Shown: positions 1 to 5,484 of the stretch, piece by piece
Layout: every line of letters starts with the position of its first letter
How positions within the stretch are numbered: position 1 is the first letter of the stretch
Origin: Dialister sp. UBA6422
GTDB taxonomy: Bacteria > Bacillota > Negativicutes > Veillonellales > Dialisteraceae
Length of the DNA stretch: 5,526 nt
NCBI GenBank assembly: GCA_002439665.1
Contig: DJPC01000004.1
Span: forward strand, 17,822-23,347
Reading direction: 5' to 3'
Made by a program: the position numbers and the translations under genes
The notes under the pieces: generated by a model
Seen by the model: the letters and a program-made list of their open reading frames with translations, nothing else
What the model was told of the DNA's origin: nothing
The model's database searches: none

Positions 1-113
1 TTCTCAAAATCCTTTTTGCTTTAATTCATAATCTATTCATTTATTCATTGATGGATTTTAGTCAGCTATAATACCATAAGTAAATATATAACTGGCAATC
101 ATATAAAACGATA
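1..113. other. AT-rich stretch downstream of the alcohol dehydrogenase, no gene seen
   Basis: This stretch follows the stop codon of the minus-strand dehydrogenase gene. It is strongly AT-rich and carries three ATTCAT words (24-29, 35-40, 43-48). I see no GC-rich hairpin with a T-run, so no terminator for the dehydrogenase can be called and transcription may continue leftwards. Read on the minus strand, the last bases contain AAGGA (plus 10-14), which could be the ribosome binding site of a further minus-strand gene starting just outside the window. That is speculation. Confidence 0.4.
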
Positions 114-1301
114 TTATAGGGCCAATTTATAAATTTCTATCAAATCATCTTCCGAAAGATTTACAAATCCATGGAGGATGCCATCTTCTCCGCCTTTCCA
201 GAGGATCGTCTTATGTGCCATTTCTTCAAAGAAGGTATCATCGATATGAACATCTGATAGGTGAGCCGGTAAGTGCAATTCTTTTGTTAAAAATCTCGAT
301 AATCTTTTAATTCCCTTTTTCGCAATTTCCATCTGGGTCCGTTTCTTTGGTTTTACTCCCATTACATTTATGGCAAATTGGGCGATTTTAGGAGCGGTGT
401 TTTCATTAAGTACATAGGTCAGGAAAGCTGGTGTAATAATGGCTAGCCCTAGTCCGTGGGTGATGCCATAGAGAGCCGATAATTCATGCTCTATGCCATG
501 ACATATCCAGCTGACCGAATGGCCAGCATCAATATAATCATTGATGGCCCAGGAAGATGTCCAAAGTAAATTGGCCCGGGCTTCTTCATTATTTCCATTT
601 TCCATGGCGATAGGAGCATAGTGTATGACCGATCTCATCATAGCTTCCATAAAGCCATCGGTAGCAGCGAATCCTTTTTCTTGGTTAAAATACACTTCCA
701 TAAGATGAGATAAGATATCTGCACTGCCGCAGGCTGTTTGGAAGGAAGGCACTGTATAAGTATTTTCCGGACATAGGAAAGCTATTTTAGGACGAAGTAA
801 TGGGGTGGTCCAGCCATATTTTTCCTGTGTATTAGGATTGGTAATGACAGCGCAGCTATTCATTTCAGATCCAGTAGCTGCCATCGTGGGTATAGCAATA
901 ATAGGTAATGCTTTTTGGATTTGGGCTCTATGGGAAATCAATTCCCAGGGGTCGTCTTGATAGTATACGCTACCAGCAATGGCTTTGGCGGTATCGAGTA
1001 CGCTGCCACCGCCTACAGCAATAATCACATCAATATCAGCTTGGCGACACAATAATACGCCTTGACGGACTGGATCGATTTCTGGGTTGGCTTTGATACC
1101 AGATAATTCATATCCTTCTACTCCAGATTGGTGGATTTCTTCAATGACTTTATCATATAGGCCATTTTCCTTAATAGAACCGCCGCCATATACAAGAAGA
1201 ACACGCTCACCCAATCGAGGGAGTTCTTCGTGCAAATGAATAAGCTCCCCATTACCAAAATAGACTTTGGTGGGATTGTGATATATGAAGTTGTGAATCA
1301 T
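114..1301 (-). CDS. Iron-containing alcohol dehydrogenase, butanol dehydrogenase type
   Basis: Predicted cytoplasmic NAD(P)H-dependent alcohol dehydrogenase of the Fe-ADH family (BdhA/YqhD-like), interconverting aldehydes or ketones and alcohols, usually in the reductive direction in fermenters. Counting from the upstream Met (1307), the N-terminal nucleotide-binding domain has YGGGS (40-44) and the coenzyme loop GGGSVLD (99-105). The C-terminal helical domain carries the expected metal ligands D197, H201, H270 and H284, with the family spacing of D-x3-H and H-x13-H, plus ATGSEMN (144-150). Length (395-397 aa) is normal and the frame is intact. Two starts compete. ATG at 1307 lies only 1 nt from GAGGTG (minus strand, plus 1309-1314), while ATG at 1301 has a proper 7-nt spacing, so I choose 1301 and a 395-aa product. 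The gene lies about 60 bases downstream of the small repeat protein on the same strand with no terminator between, so cotranscription is likely. Substrate cannot be read from sequence; the GGGS at 41-44 resembles NADPH-using members. Confidence 0.93.
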   Translation of the reverse strand: MIHNFIYHNPTKVYFGNGELIHLHEELPRLGERVLLVYGGGSIKENGLYDKVIEEIHQSGVEGYELSGIKANPEIDPVRQGVLLCRQADIDVIIAVGGGSVLDTAKAIAGSVYYQDDPWELISHRAQIQKALPIIAIPTMAATGSEMNSCAVITNPNTQEKYGWTTPLLRPKIAFLCPENTYTVPSFQTACGSADILSHLMEVYFNQEKGFAATDGFMEAMMRSVIHYAPIAMENGNNEEARANLLWTSSWAINDYIDAGHSVSWICHGIEHELSALYGITHGLGLAIITPAFLTYVLNENTAPKIAQFAINVMGVKPKKRTQMEIAKKGIKRLSRFLTKELHLPAHLSDVHIDDTFFEEMAHKTILWKGGEDGILHGFVNLSEDDLIEIYKLAL

Positions 1302-1308
1302 ACACATA

Positions 1309-1314
1309 CACCTC
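1309..1314 (-). promoter_or_regulatory. Ribosome binding site that decides the dehydrogenase start
   Basis: Reads GAGGTG on the minus strand. It is too close to the ATG at 1305-1307 (1 nt) but 7 nt from the ATG at 1299-1301, favouring the shorter protein. Confidence 0.6.
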
Positions 1315-1360
1315 GATTTATTTATATACTTACTGTATTCAAATCACTAAAATAAATAGA

Positions 1361-1882
1361 CTAGCTTTTGCGGGGCAAGCTGGGATTTCTGGTTTCTGCA
1401 ATCCATGTTGTAAAGTCTTCTGGAGCTACGCGAAGATGCTTTTGGGCCCAGGGCTTCCATTTTTCAGATTTTTTTCTTTGATGAATTATTGTCTCTACGG
1501 AGACTCCTGTATGCTGTTCTAGCAAATAAGAAAGACGAATCCAATGCATGGGATAGCCTTCTTCCAAAAGAGCCCTCACTCTTTTTTCTTCTATGCCATA
1601 AAAGCGATGCATACGGCGAGCACGGTATTCTATAAGACGCTGGTGGTAGAGTGCTGGAGTAAGAGATAATTTCTTTTCGATGATTCCCCAAGGATCATCT
1701 TTTCGCATGGTAAGGATAGTTTCAATGGAAATTTTAGAAAGGCAAGATAGAAGAGCTGCCTTATCTAAGTCTATCCATCGGTAGCCTGCTTTTATCAGAG
1801 ATAGAGCAGTCTCTTCTGATAGTTCATATTTGTGATGTAAGATGCGAATCTGGTCAGCTTCAGTAGGGGAAGAACGTTTCAT
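1361..1882 (-). CDS. Small basic helical protein with internal tandem duplication, function unknown
   Basis: I do not recognise this 173-aa protein. It has no signal peptide, no membrane segment and only one Cys. It is basic (about 31 Lys/Arg against 22 Asp/Glu, plus 8 His) and rich in Trp. It consists of two copies of one unit, about residues 19-87 and 95-165. At a constant offset of 76 these match at Y19/Y95, E23/E99, L29/L105, G33-Y34/G109-Y110, L44-L45/L120-L121, S52/S128, E54-T55-I56/E130-T131-I132 and R60-K61/R136-K137, then with a 1-2 residue gap L72/L150, P76/P154 and R87/R165. The R-K-x-x-P-W-G-x-I-x-x-x-L stretch (60-72) resembles a Trp-Gly motif in short uncharacterised Firmicute helical proteins, which is only my recollection. 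It starts at ATG 1882, with AAGAAGG 6 nt upstream, and has its own likely promoter. It precedes the alcohol dehydrogenase by about 60 bases, so the two probably share a transcript. A nucleic-acid-binding or regulatory role is possible but unproven. Confidence 0.8.
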   Translation of the reverse strand: MKRSSPTEADQIRILHHKYELSEETALSLIKAGYRWIDLDKAALLSCLSKISIETILTMRKDDPWGIIEKKLSLTPALYHQRLIEYRARRMHRFYGIEEKRVRALLEEGYPMHWIRLSYLLEQHTGVSVETIIHQRKKSEKWKPWAQKHLRVAPEDFTTWIAETRNPSLPRKS

Positions 1883-1896
1883 AGGTATACCTTCTT
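1883..1896 (-). promoter_or_regulatory. Ribosome binding site of the small repeat protein, overlapped by a palindrome
   Basis: On the minus strand AAGAAGG (plus 1890-1896) lies 7 nt before the ATG and supports that start. The bases between it and the ATG form a perfect 10-base palindrome, AGGTATACCT (1883-1892), which shares two bases with the ribosome binding site. The palindrome may be coincidental. Confidence 0.6.
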
Positions 1897-1901
1897 AATA
1901 C

Positions 1902-1973
1902 AATGAAAGATAAACTGAGCTTAGGCTTTCATTATAGCATAATGAAAGATGACTGGTGACAAGGACCTTTCAT
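1902..1973. repeat. Four alternating CTTTCAT/ATGAAAG words around the operon promoter
   Basis: The heptamer occurs as ATGAAAG at 1903-1909, CTTTCAT at 1926-1932, ATGAAAG at 1942-1948 and CTTTCAT at 1967-1973, in strictly alternating orientation. The first and third extend to a 10-base direct repeat AATGAAAGAT (1902-1911, 1941-1950). The second and third form a 9-bp inverted repeat with a 5-base centre over the -10 box. Four copies in about 70 bases is far above chance, even in AT-rich DNA, and suggests protein-binding sites. Confidence 0.55.
1931..1962 (-). promoter_or_regulatory. Extended -10 promoter for the repeat protein-dehydrogenase operon
   Basis: On the minus strand TGCTATAAT (plus 1931-1939) is a perfect extended -10 box. 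A -35-like TTGTCA lies at plus 1957-1962, but the spacer to the hexamer is 20 bases, longer than ideal; the TG extension would compensate. Transcription would start near 1924, giving a leader of about 40 nt before the ATG at 1882. The -10 sits in the centre of a 9-bp inverted repeat (1926-1934 with 1940-1948), an arrangement expected for an operator. Confidence 0.6.
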
Positions 1974-1993
1974 GGGCCTTTTTACCAGTCATC
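1948..1993 (-). terminator. Long hairpin after the acyl-CoA synthetase gene, possible terminator
   Basis: A perfect 10-bp stem, GATGACTGGT (1948-1957) with ACCAGTCATC (1984-1993), encloses a smaller imperfect stem (AAGG-A-CC, 1961-1967, with GG-G-CCTT, 1974-1980) and a 6-base loop. It lies about 80 bases beyond the stop of the minus-strand acyl-CoA synthetase gene. Read on the minus strand only a short T-run (CTTTC) follows, so as an intrinsic terminator it is weak. On the plus strand the inner stem is followed by five Ts, but no plus-strand gene precedes it. It also overlaps the -35 side of the next promoter. Confidence 0.45.
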
Positions 1994-2056
1994 CTATAGC
2001 ATCAGATTAAAATCATATATGGTGCGGCTTTTAGTGCTTTGGTTGTATGTTTGGAA

Positions 2057-2068
2057 TCCTTCGAAGGA
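2057..2068. repeat. Perfect 12-base palindrome just beyond the acyl-CoA synthetase stop
   Basis: TCCTTCGAAGGA is a perfect palindrome six bases past the stop codon of the minus-strand gene (stop at 2075-2077). As RNA it could form a 4-bp stem with a UCGA loop. No T-run follows, so it is not a terminator by itself; it may be a binding site or chance. Confidence 0.35.
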
Positions 2069-2074
2069 CAATCA

Positions 2075-3514
2075 TTAATTATCTCTAAGTGCTCGTTTCA
2101 GAATTTTCCCTGTGGCATTTTTCGGCAAGGCATCCATAGGAATGAAGCGCTTTGGAATCTTATAACTGGCAATGTTTTGTGACATGTACTTGCGAATTTT
2201 GGTTTCGTCAAATTCGTAGCCATCTTTCATGACCACATAGGCCCATACAGCCTGGCCGCGAAGAGGATCTGGATGACCTACTACCGCACATTCGCCGACC
2301 CCTTCTATTTCATAAATGCAATCTTCCACTTCACCTGGATAGATGTTTTCTCCATTTACAATAATCAAATCTTTGAGACGATCTACAATATAAATGTAGC
2401 GGTCTTCATCCATGTAAGCCAAATCGCCTGTATGAAGCCAACCATCTTCTGTCAAAACCTTTTTGGTTTCCTCTGGCTTATTCCAATAGCCTTTCATCAC
2501 GTTGTCACCGCGCACAAGGAGTTCTCCTACTGTACCAGCTATATAGGGTCCATCATTTTCTGTCACAATTTTGGCTTCTACACCAGGAATGGTGGGACCA
2601 CTGGTGAGATATTTTGGCTTGGCAGTAGGCAGGACACAAACTACAGGGGATGCTTCGGTGAGTCCATATCCTTCTTGTACAGGGTGCTTATAGCGCATAA
2701 AGAAGGCTTGAGCTACAGGCTGCGGAATGGAAGCACCTCCAGAAATAAAGGTGTGAACTGTCTTCATTAAAGAGGGTTCTCCCTTGCGGGCTAGTAAGTT
2801 GTACATAGGCGGAACCATAATAGCAATGGTGATTCCGTATTTTACTATGGTATTGATAATTTCTGATGGACTTCTAGAACGGAGGATGACCATGGTAGAA
2901 TGGGCATATAGACTGCCATGAACAACGGTAGTCATCCCATAACAATGGAACATAGGAAGTACACATAGTACTTTGTCTTCCGGTTTAAAAATAATGCGCG
3001 CTGTGAATTGTTCTACATTGCGAATGAGATTTTTATGGGACAACATAGCTCCCTTAGGGCTTCCAGTAGTGCCAGAGGTATACACTAGAGCACACACATT
3101 ATCCTCTGTCAGATCTTCTGGGAAAGGAGGAGCTTTTGGGGCTTTTTCTTGTTGGGCTTCATAGTCCAGATCATGAATGTCTATGGATTTTATAGAAACT
3201 TCAAGTGGGGTGTCTGTGACTAAGAGAGAAGCCGTGGCATCTTTTAAAATATAATCCACTTCTCTATCCACTAAAGAATTGTTCACAGGAATAATAATAG
3301 CACCTAAGCTAATAACAGCCATAAAAACATATACAAATTCTGCTCGGTTTGCAGAGTATAAAGCGACCCGATCCCCTTTGCGAATTCCCATGGCATATAG
3401 CGTATTTCTATATTGCTGTATATGTTTTTCTAATTCACCGTAGGTCACAGTGGCTTCACCGGCAAAAGCCAAATGGGATGGGTCAGCCCCTCTCATAATT
3501 TCATGTAAAAACAT
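2075..3514 (-). CDS. Class I adenylate-forming fatty acyl-CoA synthetase
   Basis: Cytoplasmic or membrane-associated ligase of the ANL (AMP-binding) superfamily, predicted to convert a fatty acid, ATP and CoA to acyl-CoA, AMP and pyrophosphate. All core motifs are present in order. The phosphate-binding loop YTSGTTGSPKG is at 145-155 and the adenine-binding GYGLTEASP at 282-290. The TGD motif has D364, and the hinge VDRLKDLIIVNGENIYPGEVE at about 377-397 contains R379. The C-terminal lid PKNATGKILKR (464-474) holds the catalytic Lys, K470. At 479 aa it is compact against ~510-560 for many FadD proteins; the shortness lies mainly in the linker before the P-loop, and both ends look complete. 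The start at 3514 has GAGG 6 nt upstream. It has its own promoter and is divergent from purA. Chain length is not readable; benzoate, coumarate-type or medium-chain acids are alternatives, but the fatty acyl branch fits best. Confidence 0.92.
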   Translation of the reverse strand: MFLHEIMRGADPSHLAFAGEATVTYGELEKHIQQYRNTLYAMGIRKGDRVALYSANRAEFVYVFMAVISLGAIIIPVNNSLVDREVDYILKDATASLLVTDTPLEVSIKSIDIHDLDYEAQQEKAPKAPPFPEDLTEDNVCALVYTSGTTGSPKGAMLSHKNLIRNVEQFTARIIFKPEDKVLCVLPMFHCYGMTTVVHGSLYAHSTMVILRSRSPSEIINTIVKYGITIAIMVPPMYNLLARKGEPSLMKTVHTFISGGASIPQPVAQAFFMRYKHPVQEGYGLTEASPVVCVLPTAKPKYLTSGPTIPGVEAKIVTENDGPYIAGTVGELLVRGDNVMKGYWNKPEETKKVLTEDGWLHTGDLAYMDEDRYIYIVDRLKDLIIVNGENIYPGEVEDCIYEIEGVGECAVVGHPDPLRGQAVWAYVVMKDGYEFDETKIRKYMSQNIASYKIPKRFIPMDALPKNATGKILKRALRDN

Positions 3515-3519
3515 AGTCT

Positions 3520-3534
3520 ACCTCACTTTAAAGT
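3520..3534 (-). promoter_or_regulatory. Ribosome binding site of the acyl-CoA synthetase with adjoining palindrome
   Basis: TGAGGT on the minus strand (plus 3520-3525) has its GAGG 6 nt from the ATG, confirming the start. Next to it is a perfect 10-base palindrome, ACTTTAAAGT (3525-3534), which may influence access to the site or be chance. Confidence 0.6.
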
Positions 3535-3578
3535 AAATATGATTCATTTGCATCTTTCTATTTTTTATAGGCATACAT

Positions 3579-3607
3579 ATTGTATCAAATATGGAAGTTG
3601 GTATCAA
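3579..3607 (-). promoter_or_regulatory. Sigma-A type promoter of the acyl-CoA synthetase
   Basis: On the minus strand TTGATA (-35, plus 3602-3607) is followed after exactly 17 bases by TACAAT (-10, plus 3579-3584); each matches the consensus at five of six positions. Transcription would begin near 3572, leaving a leader of about 57 nt. Confidence 0.7.
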
Positions 3608-3609
3608 AT
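3582..3609. repeat. 9-base direct repeat at the acyl-CoA synthetase promoter
   Basis: GTATCAAAT occurs at 3582-3590 and again at 3601-3609, 19 bases apart. On the minus strand (ATTTGATAC) one copy covers the -35 box and the other enters the -10 box. The copies lie roughly on one face of the helix. A repressor operator is possible; the identity between the -35 box and the spacer could also be a duplication of promoter sequence. Confidence 0.45.
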
Positions 3610-3776
3610 TGCCTCAAAAGATTATACTTATTATTCCTACTATTTTATTCTACTTTTAGTTTGCAGTAAGATATGTAAGTTTACAAGTAACAGACATACT
3701 ATCATTTCAGTTCGTTGTGGCTTTTTAAAGAACCATTGAAACGCTTTGGGTTTTGCAAGGCATTGTCATTTCTAAC

Positions 3777-3805
3777 TTCTCACTGCTTTTTCCATATGGT
3801 ATAAT
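3777..3805 (+). promoter_or_regulatory. purA: Extended -10 promoter of purA
   Basis: TGGTATAAT (3797-3805) is a perfect extended -10 box, preceded after a 17-base spacer by TTCTCA (3777-3782), a four-of-six -35 box. The start point should be near 3812, giving a leader of about 90 nt. Confidence 0.7.
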
Positions 3806-3845
3806 ATAACCGTACTTTGTGCGAAAATTGACGTACAGATTTTGC

Positions 3846-3872
3846 TTTCCCCATGTGCAGCATGGTAGGAAA
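3846..3872 (+). promoter_or_regulatory. Hairpin in the purA leader
   Basis: TTTCCCCATG (3846-3855) pairs with CATGG-TA-GGAAA (3861-3872), giving 10 bp with a TA bulge and a 5-base loop. No T-run follows, so it is not a terminator. The CTTTCC at 3845-3850 could alternatively pair with the GGAAGG of the ribosome binding site (3886-3891), which would allow two competing folds. This is inference from pairing only; it does not resemble a purine riboswitch that I know. Confidence 0.4.
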
Positions 3873-3884
3873 AGATTCCGTCAC

Positions 3885-3893
3885 AGGAAGGAA
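3885..3893 (+). promoter_or_regulatory. purA: purA ribosome binding site
   Basis: AGGAAGGAA lies 9 nt from the ATG at 3903. An out-of-frame ATG at 3896 opens only 15 codons and is not taken as a start; the conserved N-terminus IGAQWGDEGKGK fixes the start at 3903. Confidence 0.7.
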
Positions 3894-3902
3894 GAATGAA
3901 TC

Positions 3903-5186
3903 ATGGCAACAGCAATGGTAATTGGCGCCCAGTGGGGCGATGAAGGTAAAGGTAAGATCGTAGACTATCTTGCTGCGAAAGCAGACGTAGTCGTTCGTTC
4001 CCAAGGCGGAAATAACGCAGGGCATACGGTCGTTACTGGAGGTAAAGCCTATCCGCTTCGTCTGATGCCAAGCGGTATCATGTATCCAGGCACTGTATGT
4101 ATTATCGGCACTGGCGTAGTGGTTGATCCCAAAAGCCTTTTGGAAGAAATGGAAAGACTAGAAGAACAGGGTATTGATGCTAAACATCTCCAGATTTCTA
4201 CCCGTGCACAAGTTGTATTCCCTTACCACATTCGTCTCGATGAAGCAGAAGAATCCAGAAAAGGTAGCCGTAAAATTGGTACCACCAAGAATGGTATTGG
4301 ACCATGCTATGCAGATAAAATCAATCGTATCGGGATCCGCATGTGCGACTTGATGGATAAAGAAACTTTTGCTGAAAAATTGAAATATAACGTAGAACAG
4401 AAAAATATGCTGCTGGAAAAACTCTATGGAATGGAAGGCTTCGATTATGAAAAGATGCTAGATGATTACCTGGGTTATGCAGAAAAACTTCGTCCTTATG
4501 TGAAGGATACCAATTACACGGTTCAGAAATTGGTTAAAGAAGGAAAGAATGTTCTTTTTGAAGGCGCGCAGGCTTCTATGTTGGACTGTGATAATGGTAC
4601 ATATCCATTTGTTACTTCTTCCCATCCAACCGCTGGTGGTGCTTGTATTGGTGCTGGTATCGGACCTCATAACATGCAGAATATTTTCGGCGTAGTGAAA
4701 GCATATAGCACTCGCGTCGGTCAGGGACCATTCCCTACAGAACTGTTGGATGAAACTGGTGATTATCTGAGAAACACCGCCCATGAATTTGGTACTGTAA
4801 CTGGTCGTCCTCGTCGTATTGGTTGGTTGGATACTAGAGCTGTTCGTTATGCAGCAGAACTTAATTCCTTTGACTATCTGGCTATTACACGTCTGGATAT
4901 TTTAGATGATATGGAAGAAATTAAAGTCTGCGTAGGCTATGAATATGATGGCAAAGAAGTGGAAGAATATCCGGCAGATCTGAATTTCCTGGAAAAGATC
5001 ACTCCTGTATACAAAACATTCAAAGGGTGGAAAGAAAAGATTTCTGATATCAGAAACTATGATGAATTGCCGGCTTTGTGCAAAGAATACTTGGATGGTA
5101 TTTCTAAACTCATTGGTGTACCGATTGGAATCGTTTCCGTTGGCCCAAGCCGTGAACAGACCATTGTTCTGAAAGAAGTATTCTAA
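3903..5186 (+). CDS. purA: Adenylosuccinate synthetase
   Basis: Cytoplasmic enzyme of purine synthesis that joins IMP and aspartate using GTP, giving adenylosuccinate, GDP and phosphate: the first committed step from IMP to AMP. The 427-aa length is typical and the frame is complete. The N-terminal GAQWGDEGKGK (8-18) is the GTP/IMP loop with catalytic D13. GGNNAGHTVV (35-44) holds catalytic H41. GTTKNGIGP (about 126-134) is the IMP-contacting loop, with the Gram-positive style TTK in place of the TTGR of E. coli. FEGAQ, GTYPFVTSS, GQGPFPTEL and VTGRPRRIGWLD follow, and the guanine-binding SVGPSREQTI closes the C-terminus. It is transcribed alone, divergently from the acyl-CoA synthetase, from an extended -10 promoter and ends at a strong terminator. 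Its codons (many CGT, GGT, GAA) look better adapted than those of the minus-strand genes, as expected for a housekeeping gene. Identification is secure. Confidence 0.98.
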   Translation: MATAMVIGAQWGDEGKGKIVDYLAAKADVVVRSQGGNNAGHTVVTGGKAYPLRLMPSGIMYPGTVCIIGTGVVVDPKSLLEEMERLEEQGIDAKHLQISTRAQVVFPYHIRLDEAEESRKGSRKIGTTKNGIGPCYADKINRIGIRMCDLMDKETFAEKLKYNVEQKNMLLEKLYGMEGFDYEKMLDDYLGYAEKLRPYVKDTNYTVQKLVKEGKNVLFEGAQASMLDCDNGTYPFVTSSHPTAGGACIGAGIGPHNMQNIFGVVKAYSTRVGQGPFPTELLDETGDYLRNTAHEFGTVTGRPRRIGWLDTRAVRYAAELNSFDYLAITRLDILDDMEEIKVCVGYEYDGKEVEEYPADLNFLEKITPVYKTFKGWKEKISDIRNYDELPALCKEYLDGISKLIGVPIGIVSVGPSREQTIVLKEVF

Positions 5187-5208
5187 TAGAACACATGAAA
5201 TACACTTG

Positions 5209-5247
5209 AGAAGACATGTGATGAGAAGTCATATGTCTTCTTTTTTT
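5209..5247 (+). terminator. Intrinsic terminator of purA
   Basis: A 13-bp stem with one G-U pair (5209-5221 with 5229-5241) and a 7-base loop is followed by a run of seven Ts (5241-5247). It lies 22 bases after the purA stop. This is a textbook rho-independent terminator. Confidence 0.93.
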
Positions 5248-5262
5248 ATGGGATTATCAAAT

Positions 5263-5283
5263 ACAGGGAATCCTGTCCTTTTT
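5263..5283 (+). terminator. Small second terminator-like hairpin
   Basis: ACAGG (5263-5267) pairs with CCTGT (5272-5276) around a GAAT loop, followed after CC by five Ts. The stem is only 5 bp, so it could at most back up the strong terminator just upstream. Confidence 0.3.
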
Positions 5284-5330
5284 GAAATACAAGATCAAAA
5301 GTAATTTAGTGGCTGGTCAATAATTCATAC

Positions 5331-5392
5331 GCTCGATATTTACTCAGTATATGCAGTGAAATTTTGGAAATCAAATGCATAGAAATACGAGC
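5331..5392. repeat. Imperfect 62-base palindrome, possible structured RNA or element
   Basis: GCTCG-A-TATTT (5331-5341) pairs with AAATACGAGC (5383-5392) as a 10-bp stem with one bulged base. Inside, TATGCA (5350-5355) pairs with TGCATA (5376-5381), and ATTT (5361-5364) with AAAT (5368-5371) over a 3-base loop. Three nested stems give an elongated hairpin on either strand. I do not recognise it as a known RNA family. A weak promoter-like pair (TTGAAA 5282-5287, TTTAGT 5305-5310) lies upstream. Confidence 0.35.
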
Positions 5393-5416
5393 AATCCTGA
5401 AAATACCTTTGCACTC

Positions 5417-5484
5417 ATTGTTGTTAGTTATTGGTTGTTAGTTGTTTGGAGCTAGACAACCAACAACTAACAACCAACAACAAT
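5417..5484. repeat. 68-base palindrome of GTTGTTAG-type words, likely intergenic repeat element
   Basis: A perfect 16-bp inner stem (5431-5446 with 5462-5477) and a perfect 7-bp outer stem (ATTGTTG 5417-5423 with CAACAAT 5478-5484) are separated by a 7-base bulge, TTAGTTA (5424-5430), on the left arm only; the loop is 15 bases (5447-5461). The arms are built from repeated GTTGTTAG/TTGGTTG words and contain no C on the left arm, unlike surrounding DNA. No T-run follows on either strand, so it is not an ordinary terminator. A REP- or MITE-like dispersed element is the best guess; no transposase or target duplication is visible. Confidence 0.6.

Larger units (their letters stand above)
3515..3902. 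other. Divergent intergenic region between the acyl-CoA synthetase and purA
   Basis: These 388 bases hold no credible gene. They contain the minus-strand promoter of the acyl-CoA synthetase (3579-3607), an AT-rich middle (about 3610-3770) in which I see no clear signal, the plus-strand purA promoter (3777-3805), and the purA leader with a hairpin and ribosome binding site. The short open frame within 3539-3739 on the plus strand has no ribosome binding site and a composition dictated by AT-rich DNA. Confidence 0.7.

Noticed and set aside
48..72. A plus-strand promoter with TATAAT at 67-72 and TTGATG at 48-53
   Set aside because: The spacer is only 13 bases, and transcription would run antisense into the dehydrogenase gene.
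1321..1349. A separate minus-strand promoter for the dehydrogenase (TATAAA at 1321-1326)
   Set aside because: No acceptable -35 box lies 16-18 bases upstream; cotranscription with the preceding gene is simpler.
2273..2770. Open frame of 165 codons on the plus strand inside the acyl-CoA synthetase gene
   Set aside because: It is antisense to a gene with all catalytic motifs intact, has no ribosome binding site and resembles no family; a reading-frame shadow.
3539..3739. A 66-codon plus-strand open frame in the divergent intergenic region
   Set aside because: No ribosome binding site, composition dominated by Tyr, Ile, Phe and Ser as expected from AT-rich noncoding DNA, and it runs through the acyl-CoA synthetase promoter.
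3896..3943. A 15-codon frame starting just before purA and overlapping its start, like a translational leader peptide
   Set aside because: Its ATG is only 4 nt from the ribosome binding site, it encodes nothing notable and such a frame arises easily by chance.
4458..4784. Minus-strand open frame of 108 codons inside purA
   Set aside because: Antisense to strongly conserved purA coding sequence, with no start signal; a shadow.
5417..5484. CRISPR-like or tandem repeat array made of GTTGTTAG words
   Set aside because: There are no regular spacers; the words are arranged as one palindrome, not as direct repeats with unique spacers.
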